From the NCBI GenBank assembly GCA_963800285.1, contig CAWDAL010000014.1, positions 310,001 through 374,000 on the forward strand: 64,000 nt of DNA, written 5' to 3'. Source of the DNA: DASUPK01 sp963800285 (GTDB lineage Bacteria > Actinomycetota > Thermoleophilia > Solirubrobacterales > 70-9). This document shows positions 40,971 to 51,738 of the stretch, one piece after another. The notes beneath the pieces are model-generated. The model saw only the letters and a program-made list of their open reading frames with translations. It was not told the origin of the DNA and did not search any database. The translations under genes and the position numbers were made by a program. Each line of letters begins with the position of its first letter. Position 1 is the stretch's first letter.

Positions 40971-42265
40971 CAACCCACCTTCACAGGGCTCGGGCGACCA
41001 ATCGACTCATACGTGATCCCGGCCAATCGCAGGGCATCTCCATCCAGGAAGTTGCGCCCATCGACTACGAGCGGCGTGTTCATCCGCTTGGCGACTTCGT
41101 TCCAGTCGAGTTCCGAGAACTCGGGCCACTCGGTGACCAGGACCGCCGCATCCGCCCCGGCGAGCGCGCCCATCGCCGAGCCCGCCATCTCCACACCGGG
41201 CATCAGCGGGGCGGCCACAGCGGCGGCTATCGGGTCGAACGCCACCACCGAGGCCGACTCCCCCTCCAGCCGCGCGGCGAGCACCAGGCTGGAGGCCCCG
41301 CGCATGTCGTCCGTGTCCGGCTTGAAGGCGAGCCCCAGCAACGCCACGCGCTTGCCGACCAGCGAGTCGAGGTGCTTTGAGAGCTTGGCCATCACGCGCC
41401 GCTTCTGAAGCTCGTTCACCTCGATCACCGAGTTGAGAAGCTGGAAGTGGTATCCGGAGTTGGCGGCGAGCATCTTCAGCGCGGAGACGTCCTTCGTGAA
41501 GCACGAGCCGCCATATCCAATCCCAGCCTGCAGGAAGCGTGCGCCGATTCGATCGTCGAGCCCCATGCCCTTCGCCACGTCAGTCACGTCCGCGCCGAGC
41601 TCCTCGCAGACGTTGGCGATCTCATTGATGAAGGAGATCTTCGTCGCGAGGAAGGCATTCGACGCCAACTTGACCATCTCGGAGCTGGACACGTCCGTCC
41701 GTACGATCGGGGCGCCGAGCGGCTCGTAGAGCGCGGCCACGGCGTCGCCCGCCCACTCGTCGCCGGGGTCCGTGCCCACGAGGACGCGGTCCGGCTCCAT
41801 GAAGTCCCTGATGGCGGTGCCCTCGCGGAGGAACTCGGGGCAGGAGACGTAGGCGAGGTCCGGCTCGTCGCGGCGAATCGTCCGCCCCGTCCCGACCGGG
41901 ACGGTGCTCTTCATCACCAGGGCCTTGCCCCCCGGCTCGTCGATCTCCTCGACGGCGCGCTGAACCGCCGAGAGGTCGGCGTCGCCGGAGACCGTCGGCG
42001 GCGTCTGGACACAGACGAAGATCAGCCGCCCCTCCGCGAGCAGCTCTCCCATTTCCATGGTGAAGGTGAGCCGCTCGGCGTTCTTGGCGATCAAATCGGA
42101 GAGGCCAGGCTCGTGGATCGGGACCTCGCCCCGCCGCAGCGACTCGACCTTCTCGGGAACGATCTCTCGGACCACCACGCGGTGGCCGAGCTCGGCGAAG
42201 CAGGCGGCGGTCACCAGCCCGACCCAGCCGGCTCCGACCACCCCGATCGGCTCCCTCTCGCTCAC
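40970..42265 (-). CDS. UDP-glucose/GDP-mannose dehydrogenase family protein
   Basis: 431 residues from GTG 42265, which has GGAGA upstream. NAD motif GVVGAGWVGLVTAACFAELGH; central domain with ASNAFLATKISFINEIANVCEELGADVTDVAKGMGLDDRIG; catalytic cysteine in GIGYGGSCFTKDV; C-terminal AFKPDTDDMRGASS. It oxidises the C6 of an NDP-sugar to the uronic acid. Begins 14 bases after the LCP gene. Confidence 0.95.
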   Translation of the reverse strand: MSEREPIGVVGAGWVGLVTAACFAELGHRVVVREIVPEKVESLRRGEVPIHEPGLSDLIAKNAERLTFTMEMGELLAEGRLIFVCVQTPPTVSGDADLSAVQRAVEEIDEPGGKALVMKSTVPVGTGRTIRRDEPDLAYVSCPEFLREGTAIRDFMEPDRVLVGTDPGDEWAGDAVAALYEPLGAPIVRTDVSSSEMVKLASNAFLATKISFINEIANVCEELGADVTDVAKGMGLDDRIGARFLQAGIGYGGSCFTKDVSALKMLAANSGYHFQLLNSVIEVNELQKRRVMAKLSKHLDSLVGKRVALLGLAFKPDTDDMRGASSLVLAARLEGESASVVAFDPIAAAVAAPLMPGVEMAGSAMGALAGADAAVLVTEWPEFSELDWNEVAKRMNTPLVVDGRNFLDGDALRLAGITYESIGRPSPVKVG

Positions 42266-42279
42266 GTCACGTCTCCGGC

Positions 42280-44208
42280 TCAGGTCCCCGGCAGCTGGCG
42301 GAAGCCCTCGGCGATCTTCAGCATGTCCTCGTTCGAGATGCTTTCGATGAAGGAGTTCGAGACCCAGAACGAGCCCTGGTCGGTCTTCCAACCGACCATG
42401 CGCAGCTGGTCCCCGTCATAGAACAGGTCGTAGGTGCGGTTTCCGATCGTCTTCTCGTCGGTCGGGTTCTCGAGGATGGGCGGGTCCGTCCAGCGCGTGC
42501 CCTCGAAGCCGTAATAGTCGCCGATCGTCGGCAGCGAGAAGACCCACTTGTAGGCGGCGCGCTCGGAGTGCGGCGGGGACTCGTCCCCCTTGCCGTTGAT
42601 CTTGTAGGCCCGTGGCTTTTGCGCGTAGTCGCTCCCGGATTCGAGCACCGTCGGGTAGTAGACGGGGACCTTGAGCTTGCGCGCCCGGATGCCGCGCCCA
42701 AGCTGCTTGCCGTAACTCGTCGACACCAGGTTCGTCGGCTCGGACCTCTTGCTCTTCTTCTTGGGGACCACCGGCCGCGGCTTGGTGGCGTCCGGCGCCG
42801 GCTGGGTGGTCACCGGGTTGGTCGGCTTGGCCGACTTCGCCACCGGGCCAGGGGTGCCCTTGACGCCGAGGAACTGATCGACCGCGGTCTTGATCTGACC
42901 CTGTGTTGCGGTCACGTAGGAAGGGCCCAGCTCGGCCTGGAAGTGCACCTGCTTGATCTGTGCGCCGCGCAGGTCGAAGAAGAGCTTCAGCACCTCCAGC
43001 ATCTGGATCGCGTCGTCGATGTCCGAGGAGGTGTAGGTGGTGAAGATCTTGATCAGCTTCTTGCGATCGTCGATCAGGCGGGAGGGCGGCACCTTGGCGC
43101 GGGCCTCACGAAGGAACGCTTGCTGGCGAGCTGCTCGCACCAGGTCGTTGTCCGTGTGCCTGTAACGGGCGAAGGAGAGCGCGTCGAACCCGCAGAGCGC
43201 CTGGTAGCCCGGCTGCAGGTTGATCTCCGCGGTGCCCGAGTTCGGGGCGATGTAATAGCGACGGTCGACGTCGACGTAGACGCACCCGATCGCGTTCACC
43301 GCCCGCGCGAAGCCGGTGAAGTCGACGTTGACGAGATGGTTGATCTTGACGTTGGGTCCAAGCACCTGCTTGACCGTCTCCAGGGTCAGCTTCGGCCCGC
43401 CGAACGAGTACGCGGCGTTCAGCTTGTTGACCCCGTATCCGGGGATGTCCACCTTGAGGTCGCGTGGCAGGGAGAGCAGGGCGATGGCGTTGCGGTCGGG
43501 GTCGAGCCGCAGCAGCATCGTCGTGTCCGAGAGGCCGAACTTCCCGCTGATCTCGTTGTTCCGCTTGTCGGAGCCCAGGATCATGATCGTCTGGGCGCCG
43601 CTGTCCGGGACGTTGTCGAGGTCGTTCTTGAGGTTCTGCCCGATGGTGTTGTCCTTGAGCGCGTGCGCGATGTCGCCCAGGTAGAGGATCAGGCTCGCCG
43701 AGGTGGCTCCGGCGACGGCGACGACGATCACAAAGGACGCCGTCATGAACCGCAGCCAGACCGGAAAGCCCAGGTGGCTGCCTACGGCCTTGAAACCTGA
43801 GGTGACCTTCTTCCCGCCGACCTTCTCGAATCCGGAGGTGATGGCGGACCCCGCCTGTCTGACCCGCTGGCCGGCGGAGGCAACCAGGGTCGGCTCATCG
43901 GCTTCGGCCTCGGCGGCCTCGAGCCCGTCCCATTCCTGGGTCTCGGCCGAGACGACCTCCTCGAGCTCGTCCTCCTCGTCCGGCTCCCCGTCGTCGTCGA
44001 GCTCCTCGTCGTCGTCGAGCTTCTCGTCGTCGTCGAGCTCCTCGTCGTGGTCGAGCTCCTCGTCGTCGAGGTCATCGTCCTCGTACTCCTGCTCGTCGAT
44101 TTCCTCCTCGCCGTACTCCTCGTCGCCGAGCTCGTACTCCTGGGTCTCGTCGACGCGCTCGGGGTCGTCGCCCTCGCCCTTGCCTCCGCCGTTCCACGGT
44201 GGGCTCAC
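42280..44208 (-). CDS. LytR-CpsA-Psr (LCP) family protein with a long acidic cytoplasmic head
   Basis: 642 residues from GTG 44208, overlapping the M20 stop (GTGA). Residues about 10-75 are nearly all Asp/Glu/Leu, coded by repeated GTCGTCGTCGAGCTCCTC-type triplets. One membrane helix lies near 135-157. The extracellular LCP domain has IMILGSDKRN, ALLSLPRDLKVDIPGYG, NAAYSFGG and FARYRHTDNDLVRAARQQ (the arginines that hold the polyprenyl phosphate). After a Pro/Thr/Lys linker a further domain of about 150 residues with YDGDQLRMVGWKTDQGSFWVSN follows. LCP enzymes transfer glycans from lipid carriers to the wall. Confidence 0.9.
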   Translation of the reverse strand: MSPPWNGGGKGEGDDPERVDETQEYELGDEEYGEEEIDEQEYEDDDLDDEELDHDEELDDDEKLDDDEELDDDGEPDEEDELEEVVSAETQEWDGLEAAEAEADEPTLVASAGQRVRQAGSAITSGFEKVGGKKVTSGFKAVGSHLGFPVWLRFMTASFVIVVAVAGATSASLILYLGDIAHALKDNTIGQNLKNDLDNVPDSGAQTIMILGSDKRNNEISGKFGLSDTTMLLRLDPDRNAIALLSLPRDLKVDIPGYGVNKLNAAYSFGGPKLTLETVKQVLGPNVKINHLVNVDFTGFARAVNAIGCVYVDVDRRYYIAPNSGTAEINLQPGYQALCGFDALSFARYRHTDNDLVRAARQQAFLREARAKVPPSRLIDDRKKLIKIFTTYTSSDIDDAIQMLEVLKLFFDLRGAQIKQVHFQAELGPSYVTATQGQIKTAVDQFLGVKGTPGPVAKSAKPTNPVTTQPAPDATKPRPVVPKKKSKRSEPTNLVSTSYGKQLGRGIRARKLKVPVYYPTVLESGSDYAQKPRAYKINGKGDESPPHSERAAYKWVFSLPTIGDYYGFEGTRWTDPPILENPTDEKTIGNRTYDLFYDGDQLRMVGWKTDQGSFWVSNSFIESISNEDMLKIAEGFRQLPGT

Positions 44209-45287
44209 GCGGCGGCCATCCCGGGGAAGCTCTTCACGAAGCCCTCGAGGGCCTGGCGGTAGCTGCGCAGCGAGCTGATCGAGACCCACTCACGGGGACC
44301 ATGGTGGCCATCGCCGACCGGTCCGAACTCGACGGCGGGAACGCCCGCGGCAAGGAAGGAGACCGCGTCCGACGCGCCGTCGCGGCCGACGCTCATGACG
44401 CGCTCGGGATGGTGCGGCGAGGCGGCCTCGCAGAGCCCCTGCACGAAGGGCGAGTCGGGCTCGACGACCGCCGGCGGGCGGCGAAAGGTGGCGAGGACGC
44501 GGGTGTCGGGCAATCCGCTCACCTGATCGAGGATCTCATCGGGATCCTGGTCGGGCAGGAAGCGGATATCGACGTCTATGACGCAGGTATCGGGCACTTT
44601 GTTCAGGGCGTCGCCGCCCATGATCCGACCGAGATTGATGGAGGGCCGGTCGAACAGGGCGGAGCTGTGACGCGCAAACGGTAGCGATTCGATGCCCCTG
44701 AACACCTCGACTGCCTTGACGACGGCGTTATCGCCCAGCCAGGGCGTCGCGCCGTGTGCCGAGCGCCCCTCGACCTCCAGCCGGAGCGCGAGCACGCCCT
44801 TCGCCTGAACCCCGACCTGGAGGTTCGTGGGCTCCCCCGTGATCGCGAAGTCACCGACGAAGCCGCTCGCCACCAGGGCGTCGGAGCCGCGGTTGGCCTC
44901 CTCCTCGGACTCCTCGTCGGAGACGATCCCGAGCCGCAGCCGGACGTCCTGCGCGTCGCGGAGATCGTGCAGGACGAGCAGCATCACCGCCAGGGCGCCC
45001 TTCATGTCGTACGCGCCACGGCCGATCAGCTGGTCGCCCTCGATCCGGGGCTCGAACATCTCCCTGTTTCCGGGGACCACGTCCATGTGGCCGTGGAGGA
45101 CGAGGGTCGGCGCCTCCTCGGGACCGATCTCCGCGGTCGTCACCGGCAGGCCCCGCGATTCGGTCTGGGACGCCTTGATGTCGTTGGACTCGAGCCAGCC
45201 GCCGACGAACTCCGCGGCACGGCGAAGCCCCTCGGCGTTCGAGGTGTCGAAGGCGATCAGCCTCTGCGCAAGCGCAAGCTCGTCCAT
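44205..45287 (-). CDS. M20 family metallopeptidase (ArgE/DapE type)
   Basis: 360 residues. Zinc-site motifs: LVLHGHMDVVPG, GRGAYDMKGALAVMLL, VSDEESEEEANRGSD and the later EFGPVGDGHHGPREWV; a dimerisation domain with GRSAHGATPWLGDNAV lies between. Family members remove acyl groups from amino acids or cleave dipeptides; a role in peptidoglycan-peptide or arginine/diaminopimelate metabolism cannot be chosen. First gene of the six-gene operon that continues to the thiolase. Confidence 0.9.
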   Translation of the reverse strand: MDELALAQRLIAFDTSNAEGLRRAAEFVGGWLESNDIKASQTESRGLPVTTAEIGPEEAPTLVLHGHMDVVPGNREMFEPRIEGDQLIGRGAYDMKGALAVMLLVLHDLRDAQDVRLRLGIVSDEESEEEANRGSDALVASGFVGDFAITGEPTNLQVGVQAKGVLALRLEVEGRSAHGATPWLGDNAVVKAVEVFRGIESLPFARHSSALFDRPSINLGRIMGGDALNKVPDTCVIDVDIRFLPDQDPDEILDQVSGLPDTRVLATFRRPPAVVEPDSPFVQGLCEAASPHHPERVMSVGRDGASDAVSFLAAGVPAVEFGPVGDGHHGPREWVSISSLRSYRQALEGFVKSFPGMAAA

Positions 45288-45331
45288 AGAGGGGGAATCG
45301 TAGGTGGAGACGGCCCGAGGGCCGCCGGGTA

Positions 45332-46597
45332 CTACTTCCCGGCGCGAAGCTTCAGCTTCTTGGTGGCCGCGAGGCCGCCGTCGGGCGTGTAGGCGACCTT
45401 GACCTTCAGCTTGCCCTTCTGAGCGAGCTTCGCGGCGCCCTGCTTCGTGAGCTTCACCTTCACGACGATCTTCCCGGGGCCGCCATGCTTCTTCGTCGTC
45501 TTCACGAGCTTCGGCTTCTTCTTCTTCTTCTTGGCGGCCAAGGCCGTCCTCACGTCGCCGACGCTGACCACCCCCTCGTCGCTGACGGTGACCTTGATCT
45601 TGCGGCCCTTCAATTTCGCCGTGAACGAATTCGAGGGAACGCTGAGGAGCTCGGCGCTGCTCAGGTGCTTGGTTGGTTGCGTGCCGTTGTAACCCCCCAC
45701 CACAAGGACGCGCCCGTCGGCGAGGGGCGCTGCCGCGGCCTCCTCGCGGGCCAGCCCAAGCGATCCAATCCCGGCAGAGCTGAAGCTGTTCTTGGCGGCA
45801 TCGAAGATCTCAGCGCTCGCCACGTCTTTCGTGCCGTCATGGCCGGCGGCGACCATCGCCCGCCCACCCGGCAACGGGGCGCCGGCCGGCGCGTAGCGTC
45901 CGGTCGCCATCGAGCCGACTGGGCTGAATTTGCCGGTGGCCGGATCGAAGACCTCGGCGCTCTTCAGGTAGTTCGCGCCGTCGTATCCGCCCGCGATCAG
46001 CACGCGGCCGTCGGTCAGGGCGACCACGGCCGGCCCGTCACGGCGGACGCCCATGGTGCCGGCGGGGGTGAACTGCCCGGTGGCCGGGTCGAAGATCTCC
46101 GCGGTGTTGAGCTGGGTGCCGACGTAGTAGCCACCGGCAATCAGGACCCGGCCGTCGGGCAGAAGGGCAGCGCCGGAGTCGTAGCGCCGGTCCGTCATCG
46201 TCCCGGCGACAGTCGAGCTCGTCCCCGTCGCCGGATTGAGGATCTCCGCTGTCGCGGCGTCTGCGCCGACACCGCCTCCGGCGAGGAGCACCCGCCCGTC
46301 GGCGAGGGTCGCCGTTGCGGGGGAGTACCGCACGGTCTTCAGGGACGGACCCGGGCTGAAGGCGCCGGTCACCGGGTTGAAGATCTCCGTGCTCGCAAGG
46401 GAATTCGAGCCGTCGTAACCCCCGGCGACCAGCACCCTGCCATCCGGCAGCGTCGCGGCGCCGGGATACTCGCGCGGGACGGCCAGGGATCCCGTCGGCG
46501 AGAAGCTCACCGGGTTGAGGGCGCTTGCGGCCGAAGGCGCGAGCAATGCGACCGTCGCAGCGATCACCACAGCCCCGGTTCTGACCCCTCCCCTCAC
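45332..46597 (-). CDS. Secreted Kelch-repeat protein with lysine-rich C-terminal domain
   Basis: 421 residues from GTG 46597. Signal peptide VVIAATVALLAPSAASA, then about six Kelch repeats, each with the pattern LPDGRVLVAGGYDG, S-TEIFNP-TG-FSP, forming a beta propeller (about 35-300). A Lys-rich linker and a C-terminal domain with KIVVKVKLTKQGAAKLAQKGKL follow, a type I associate with exported proteins of this lineage. Function unknown; perhaps surface binding. It lies 33 bases downstream of atpC on the same strand. Confidence 0.83.
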   Translation of the reverse strand: MRGGVRTGAVVIAATVALLAPSAASALNPVSFSPTGSLAVPREYPGAATLPDGRVLVAGGYDGSNSLASTEIFNPVTGAFSPGPSLKTVRYSPATATLADGRVLLAGGGVGADAATAEILNPATGTSSTVAGTMTDRRYDSGAALLPDGRVLIAGGYYVGTQLNTAEIFDPATGQFTPAGTMGVRRDGPAVVALTDGRVLIAGGYDGANYLKSAEVFDPATGKFSPVGSMATGRYAPAGAPLPGGRAMVAAGHDGTKDVASAEIFDAAKNSFSSAGIGSLGLAREEAAAAPLADGRVLVVGGYNGTQPTKHLSSAELLSVPSNSFTAKLKGRKIKVTVSDEGVVSVGDVRTALAAKKKKKKPKLVKTTKKHGGPGKIVVKVKLTKQGAAKLAQKGKLKVKVAYTPDGGLAATKKLKLRAGK

Positions 46598-46630
46598 GGT
46601 GTGAACCTACCACCGGGTCGGGACGCTGGC

Positions 46631-47044
46631 TTACGCAGAATTGGTGACGCCGAGGAAGGCCTCAGCGCGTTCCTTGTCCTTCTGTGCCTGGGTCCAGGCG
46701 CCCGAGCCCTCCTCGGACTCGCGAAGCCTCGCCTCGGCGTCCTCGATCCGGCTGCGAAGCTCGCCCGTGTCCAGGTTCTCCGGCGGTATTGCCTCACCGA
46801 CCAGAACGGTCGCGCGGTTGGCGAACACCTGCAGCCAGCCCTCCGCCTGCGCCCAGCGCTCCACCTCGCCGCCGGGCATGTGGAGCCGCAGCTCGGTCGG
46901 GCGAAGCCTCGCCAGGACGGGGACGTGGTTGGCCAGGATGCCGATCTCGCCCACGGCCGTGCGGGTGTTGAGCTGCTCCACCTCGCCGTCGAAGACCTCC
47001 CCCTCCGGGGTGAGGACCCGCACGTTGACGTTGTGCTCCGCCAC
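46631..47044 (-). CDS. atpC: ATP synthase epsilon subunit
   Basis: 137 residues from GTG 47044, overlapping the atpD stop by one base. The N-terminal beta sandwich (VNVRVLTPEGEVFDGEVEQLNTRTAVGEIGILANHVPVLARL) and the helical C-terminal part (RIEDAEARLRESE) are complete. Epsilon links the F1 rotor and inhibits ATP hydrolysis. Last gene of the operon. Confidence 0.97.
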   Translation of the reverse strand: MAEHNVNVRVLTPEGEVFDGEVEQLNTRTAVGEIGILANHVPVLARLRPTELRLHMPGGEVERWAQAEGWLQVFANRATVLVGEAIPPENLDTGELRSRIEDAEARLRESEEGSGAWTQAQKDKERAEAFLGVTNSA

Positions 47045-48549
47045 TAGGCGGCGGCCTCCGCAGTCTCCTCCTCGGCCTTCGCCTCCTGCTCGGCGGCCTC
47101 GGCCTCGGCGGACTGTTCGGGCTCCTCGGCGCGCATCTTCTTCGACGCTTCGATCACCTGATCGATCGTCCCCTGCATGTAGAAGGCGCGCTCCGGGATG
47201 TCGTCGTGCTCGCCGTCGACGATCTCCTTGAAGCTGCGCACCGTCTCCTCGACGGGCACGTACTCGCCGTCGCGGCCCGTGAACTGGGAGGCGACGAAGA
47301 ACGGCTGGGAAAGGAAGCGCTGGATCTTCCGCGCCCTCGACACAGTCTGCTTGTCCTCGTCCGAGAGCTCGTCGATCCCGAGGATCGCGATGATGTCCTG
47401 CAGCTCCTTGTAGCGCTGCAGGGTCTCCTGGACGCGGGTGGCCGTGTCGTAGTGCTCCTCGCCGAGGATCTCCGGCTTGAGGATCGTCGAGGTCGAGTCG
47501 AGCGGGTCCACCGCGGGGTAGATCCCCTGCTCGACCAGCGACCGCGTCAACACCGTGGTGGCGTTGAGATGCGCGAACACCGACGCCGGGGCCGGGTCGG
47601 TGAGGTCGTCGGCCGGCACATAGATTGCCTGGACCGAAGTCACGGAACCTTCGCGTGTCGACGTGATCCGCTCCTGGAGGTCGCCCATCTCCGTCTCCAG
47701 CGTTGGCTGGTAGCCGACGGCGGAGGGCATCCGCCCGAGCAGCGCCGAGACCTCGGAGCCGGCCTGGACGAACCGGAAGATGTTGTCGATGAAGAGCAGC
47801 ACGTCCTGGCCGCCCTGCTGGCGGAAGTACTCCGCCATGGTCAGCCCGGAGAGCGCGACGCGGAGGCGCGCGCCCGGCGGCTCGTTCATCTGGCCGAAGA
47901 CCAGCATCGTCTTGTCGATGACGCCGGACTCCTTCATCTCGAGCCAGAGGTCGTTCCCCTCGCGCGAGCGCTCGCCGACGCCGCAGAAGGCCGACAGGCC
48001 CTCGTGCTCCTCGGCGATGGAGCGGATCAGCTCCTGGATCAGAACGGTCTTGCCGACTCCGGCGCCGCCGAACAAGCCGACCTTGCCGCCCTTGGCGTAG
48101 GGAGCCAGCAGGTCAACGACCTTGATCCCGGTCTCCAGGATCTCCTGGGAGGGAGCGAGGTCCTCGACCTCCGGGGCGGACCGGTGGATCGGCCAGCGCT
48201 CCTGGACGTCGACGGGGCCGCCTTCGTCGATCGCCTCGCCGAGCAGGTTGAAGATGCGCCCGAGCGTCGCCTTGCCGACCGGCACCGTGATCGGGCCGCC
48301 GGTGTCGATCACCTTGTCGCCGCGACGTAGGCCGTCGGTGGCGTCCATGGCGATCGCGCGGACGCGGTCGTCGCCCAGGTGCTGCTGCACCTCGCAGATC
48401 AGGTTGAGCTCGGTGCGGCTCTCCTCGGGCGGGACCTCGATCTTGAGCGCGGTGAAGATCTCGGGGATGTGATCAGGGAAGACGACGTCGATGACGACGC
48501 CCGTCACCTGCTCGACGGTCCCCACATTGCTGTTTCCGTTGTCGGCCAT
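47044..48549 (-). CDS. atpD: ATP synthase beta subunit
   Basis: 501 residues, the catalytic F1 subunit. Walker A GLFGGAGVGKTVLIQEL, CGVGERSREGNDL with the catalytic Glu, VLLFIDNIFRFVQAGSEVSALLGRMPSAVGYQPTL, and DELSDEDK in the C-terminal domain. The last 35 residues are an extra Glu/Ala-rich tail (SAEAEAAEQEAKAEEE) beyond the usual end. Lies between atpG and atpC. Confidence 0.98.
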   Translation of the reverse strand: MADNGNSNVGTVEQVTGVVIDVVFPDHIPEIFTALKIEVPPEESRTELNLICEVQQHLGDDRVRAIAMDATDGLRRGDKVIDTGGPITVPVGKATLGRIFNLLGEAIDEGGPVDVQERWPIHRSAPEVEDLAPSQEILETGIKVVDLLAPYAKGGKVGLFGGAGVGKTVLIQELIRSIAEEHEGLSAFCGVGERSREGNDLWLEMKESGVIDKTMLVFGQMNEPPGARLRVALSGLTMAEYFRQQGGQDVLLFIDNIFRFVQAGSEVSALLGRMPSAVGYQPTLETEMGDLQERITSTREGSVTSVQAIYVPADDLTDPAPASVFAHLNATTVLTRSLVEQGIYPAVDPLDSTSTILKPEILGEEHYDTATRVQETLQRYKELQDIIAILGIDELSDEDKQTVSRARKIQRFLSQPFFVASQFTGRDGEYVPVEETVRSFKEIVDGEHDDIPERAFYMQGTIDQVIEASKKMRAEEPEQSAEAEAAEQEAKAEEETAEAAA

Positions 48550-48575
48550 TCGTCTCCTTCGCTATTCCAAGTTTG

Positions 48576-49505
48576 TTAGCTGACGCCCTCGGCGCCCGCG
48601 ACGACCTCGAGGATCTCCTGGGTGATCTCGGCCTGGCGGACGCGGTTCATCTCCAGGGTGAGGTCGCTGATCACGTCCTTTGCGTTCTCGGCGGCGTTCC
48701 GCATCGCGGTCATCCGCGAGCCGTGCTCCGAGGCGGTCGATTCGAGCAGGGCCCGGTAGACCGAAAGCTGCGCGTACTCGGGCAGCAGCTCGGCAAGCAG
48801 CTCCTCCGGCTCCGGCTCGTAGACCCAGAGCGCCTTGCGATGTGCCTCGGCCAGCGAGTCGTCGTCGCCCTCGGGCTCATCCGACTCGTCGTCCGCGCCC
48901 TCCCCCAACACCTCGGCGTGCTGGATCGGGAGCAGCGTCTGCCGCCATACGTACTGGGTCAGTGGCGAGACGTACTTGTTGTAGATCAGCTCCACGCGGT
49001 CGAACTCCTCGTCCACGTAGGAGGCGACGAGCTTGTCGGCGATCTCGCGAGCGTCCGCGAAGGCAGGCCTGTCGGTGAAGCCCGTGTACTCGCCGACCAG
49101 CTCCTCGCCCCGGAAGCGCATCGTCGAGACGCCACGGCGCCCGACCACCGAGAAGCGCGCCTGCGAGCCGTTGCCGCGCAGCTCGCGCTGCAGCTGGACG
49201 CCGGCACGGATGATCTGGGAGTTGAAGGACCCGGCAAGGCCGCGGTCCCCGGTGATCAAGAGCACACCGACGTTCCTCTCCTCCTCGCGCTCCTGGAGGA
49301 CCGGGAGATTCCGCGCCTCCTGCCCGGCCGCTTCGGCGACCTGGCGGGTCATCTTGCGGAGCTCGCGCGCGTAGGGCCGCAGCGCATCGATGCGCTGCTC
49401 CGCGCGACGCAGCCGAGCCGCGGCGACCATCTCCATGGCGCGCGTGATCTTCTGCACGTTCTTCACGGAGGAGATCCGGCTCTTGACTTCTTTGCGGGTT
49501 GCCAT
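48576..49505 (-). CDS. atpG: ATP synthase gamma subunit
   Basis: 309 residues. N-terminal MATRKEVKSRISSVKNVQKITRAMEMVAAARLRRAE coil, GDRGLAGSFNSQIIR, and the C-terminal coil SRMTAMRNAAENAKDVISDLTLEMNRVRQAEITQEI form the rotor shaft. An insert of about 20 acidic residues (GADDESDEPEGDDDSLAEA) near 205-225 lengthens the globular part, as in some actinobacteria. Follows atpA after 12 bases. Confidence 0.97.
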   Translation of the reverse strand: MATRKEVKSRISSVKNVQKITRAMEMVAAARLRRAEQRIDALRPYARELRKMTRQVAEAAGQEARNLPVLQEREEERNVGVLLITGDRGLAGSFNSQIIRAGVQLQRELRGNGSQARFSVVGRRGVSTMRFRGEELVGEYTGFTDRPAFADAREIADKLVASYVDEEFDRVELIYNKYVSPLTQYVWRQTLLPIQHAEVLGEGADDESDEPEGDDDSLAEAHRKALWVYEPEPEELLAELLPEYAQLSVYRALLESTASEHGSRMTAMRNAAENAKDVISDLTLEMNRVRQAEITQEILEVVAGAEGVS

Positions 49506-49517
49506 CGGAGGGTCCGG

Positions 49518-51185
<1,668 letters not shown>

Positions 51186-51204
51186 TGCGGCTTTCGTTCC
51201 TTTC

Positions 51205-51738
51205 CTACGCCGCTCGGGCGACGCTCTTTCTCAGTTTCTCGAGCCTGTTCCTGATGCTCGTGTCCAAGACCATGTTCCCCACCTGCACGACCAGCCCACC
51301 CAGGATCTCCGGATCGACCCTGCTCTCGAGCTCGACCGTGTTGCCGGTCTGCTCCTCGATCTCCGAGCCGATCCGCCTGGCGACCTCGGGGTCGAGCTCG
51401 ACGGCGCTGGTCACGGTGACGCCGAGCCGCTTGTTCTCCTTGGCCCAGAGCGAGTCGAACTGCCGCCGGATCCGGAAGAGCACCGGCATCCGGTGCTTCT
51501 CCAGGAGCAGGTTGAGGAAGTTGACCAGCTCCGGCTCCGCGCCGGAAAGCGCCCGCCTCAGCCCGTCCTCCTTCTCGGTGGACGAGAAGTAGGGGCTGAA
51601 GAAGAAGAGCTGCATCTCCTTGTTCTCCGCGAGCGCGTCGGCGAACTGGCCGAGCTGCTCGCGGATCGCGTCGAGCTTGCCCTTCTCCTTGGCCACTCCG
51701 AAGAGGGCCTCCGCATATACGCGAGCGATGTGCTCCAT
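51205..51738 (-). CDS. atpH: ATP synthase delta subunit
   Basis: 177 residues. The OSCP/delta family is shown by the N-terminal ARVYAEALFGVAKEKGKLDAI and the C-terminal strand region VTSAVELDPEVARRIGSEIEEQTGNTVELESRVDPEILGG. It joins F1 to the peripheral stalk. Directly abuts atpF with no spacer. Confidence 0.95.
   Translation of the reverse strand: MEHIARVYAEALFGVAKEKGKLDAIREQLGQFADALAENKEMQLFFFSPYFSSTEKEDGLRRALSGAEPELVNFLNLLLEKHRMPVLFRIRRQFDSLWAKENKRLGVTVTSAVELDPEVARRIGSEIEEQTGNTVELESRVDPEILGGLVVQVGNMVLDTSIRNRLEKLRKSVARAA

Noticed and set aside
43980..44060. GTCGTCGTCGAGCTCCTC repeats as a non-coding repeat array
   Set aside because: They are in frame and encode the acidic head of the LCP protein.
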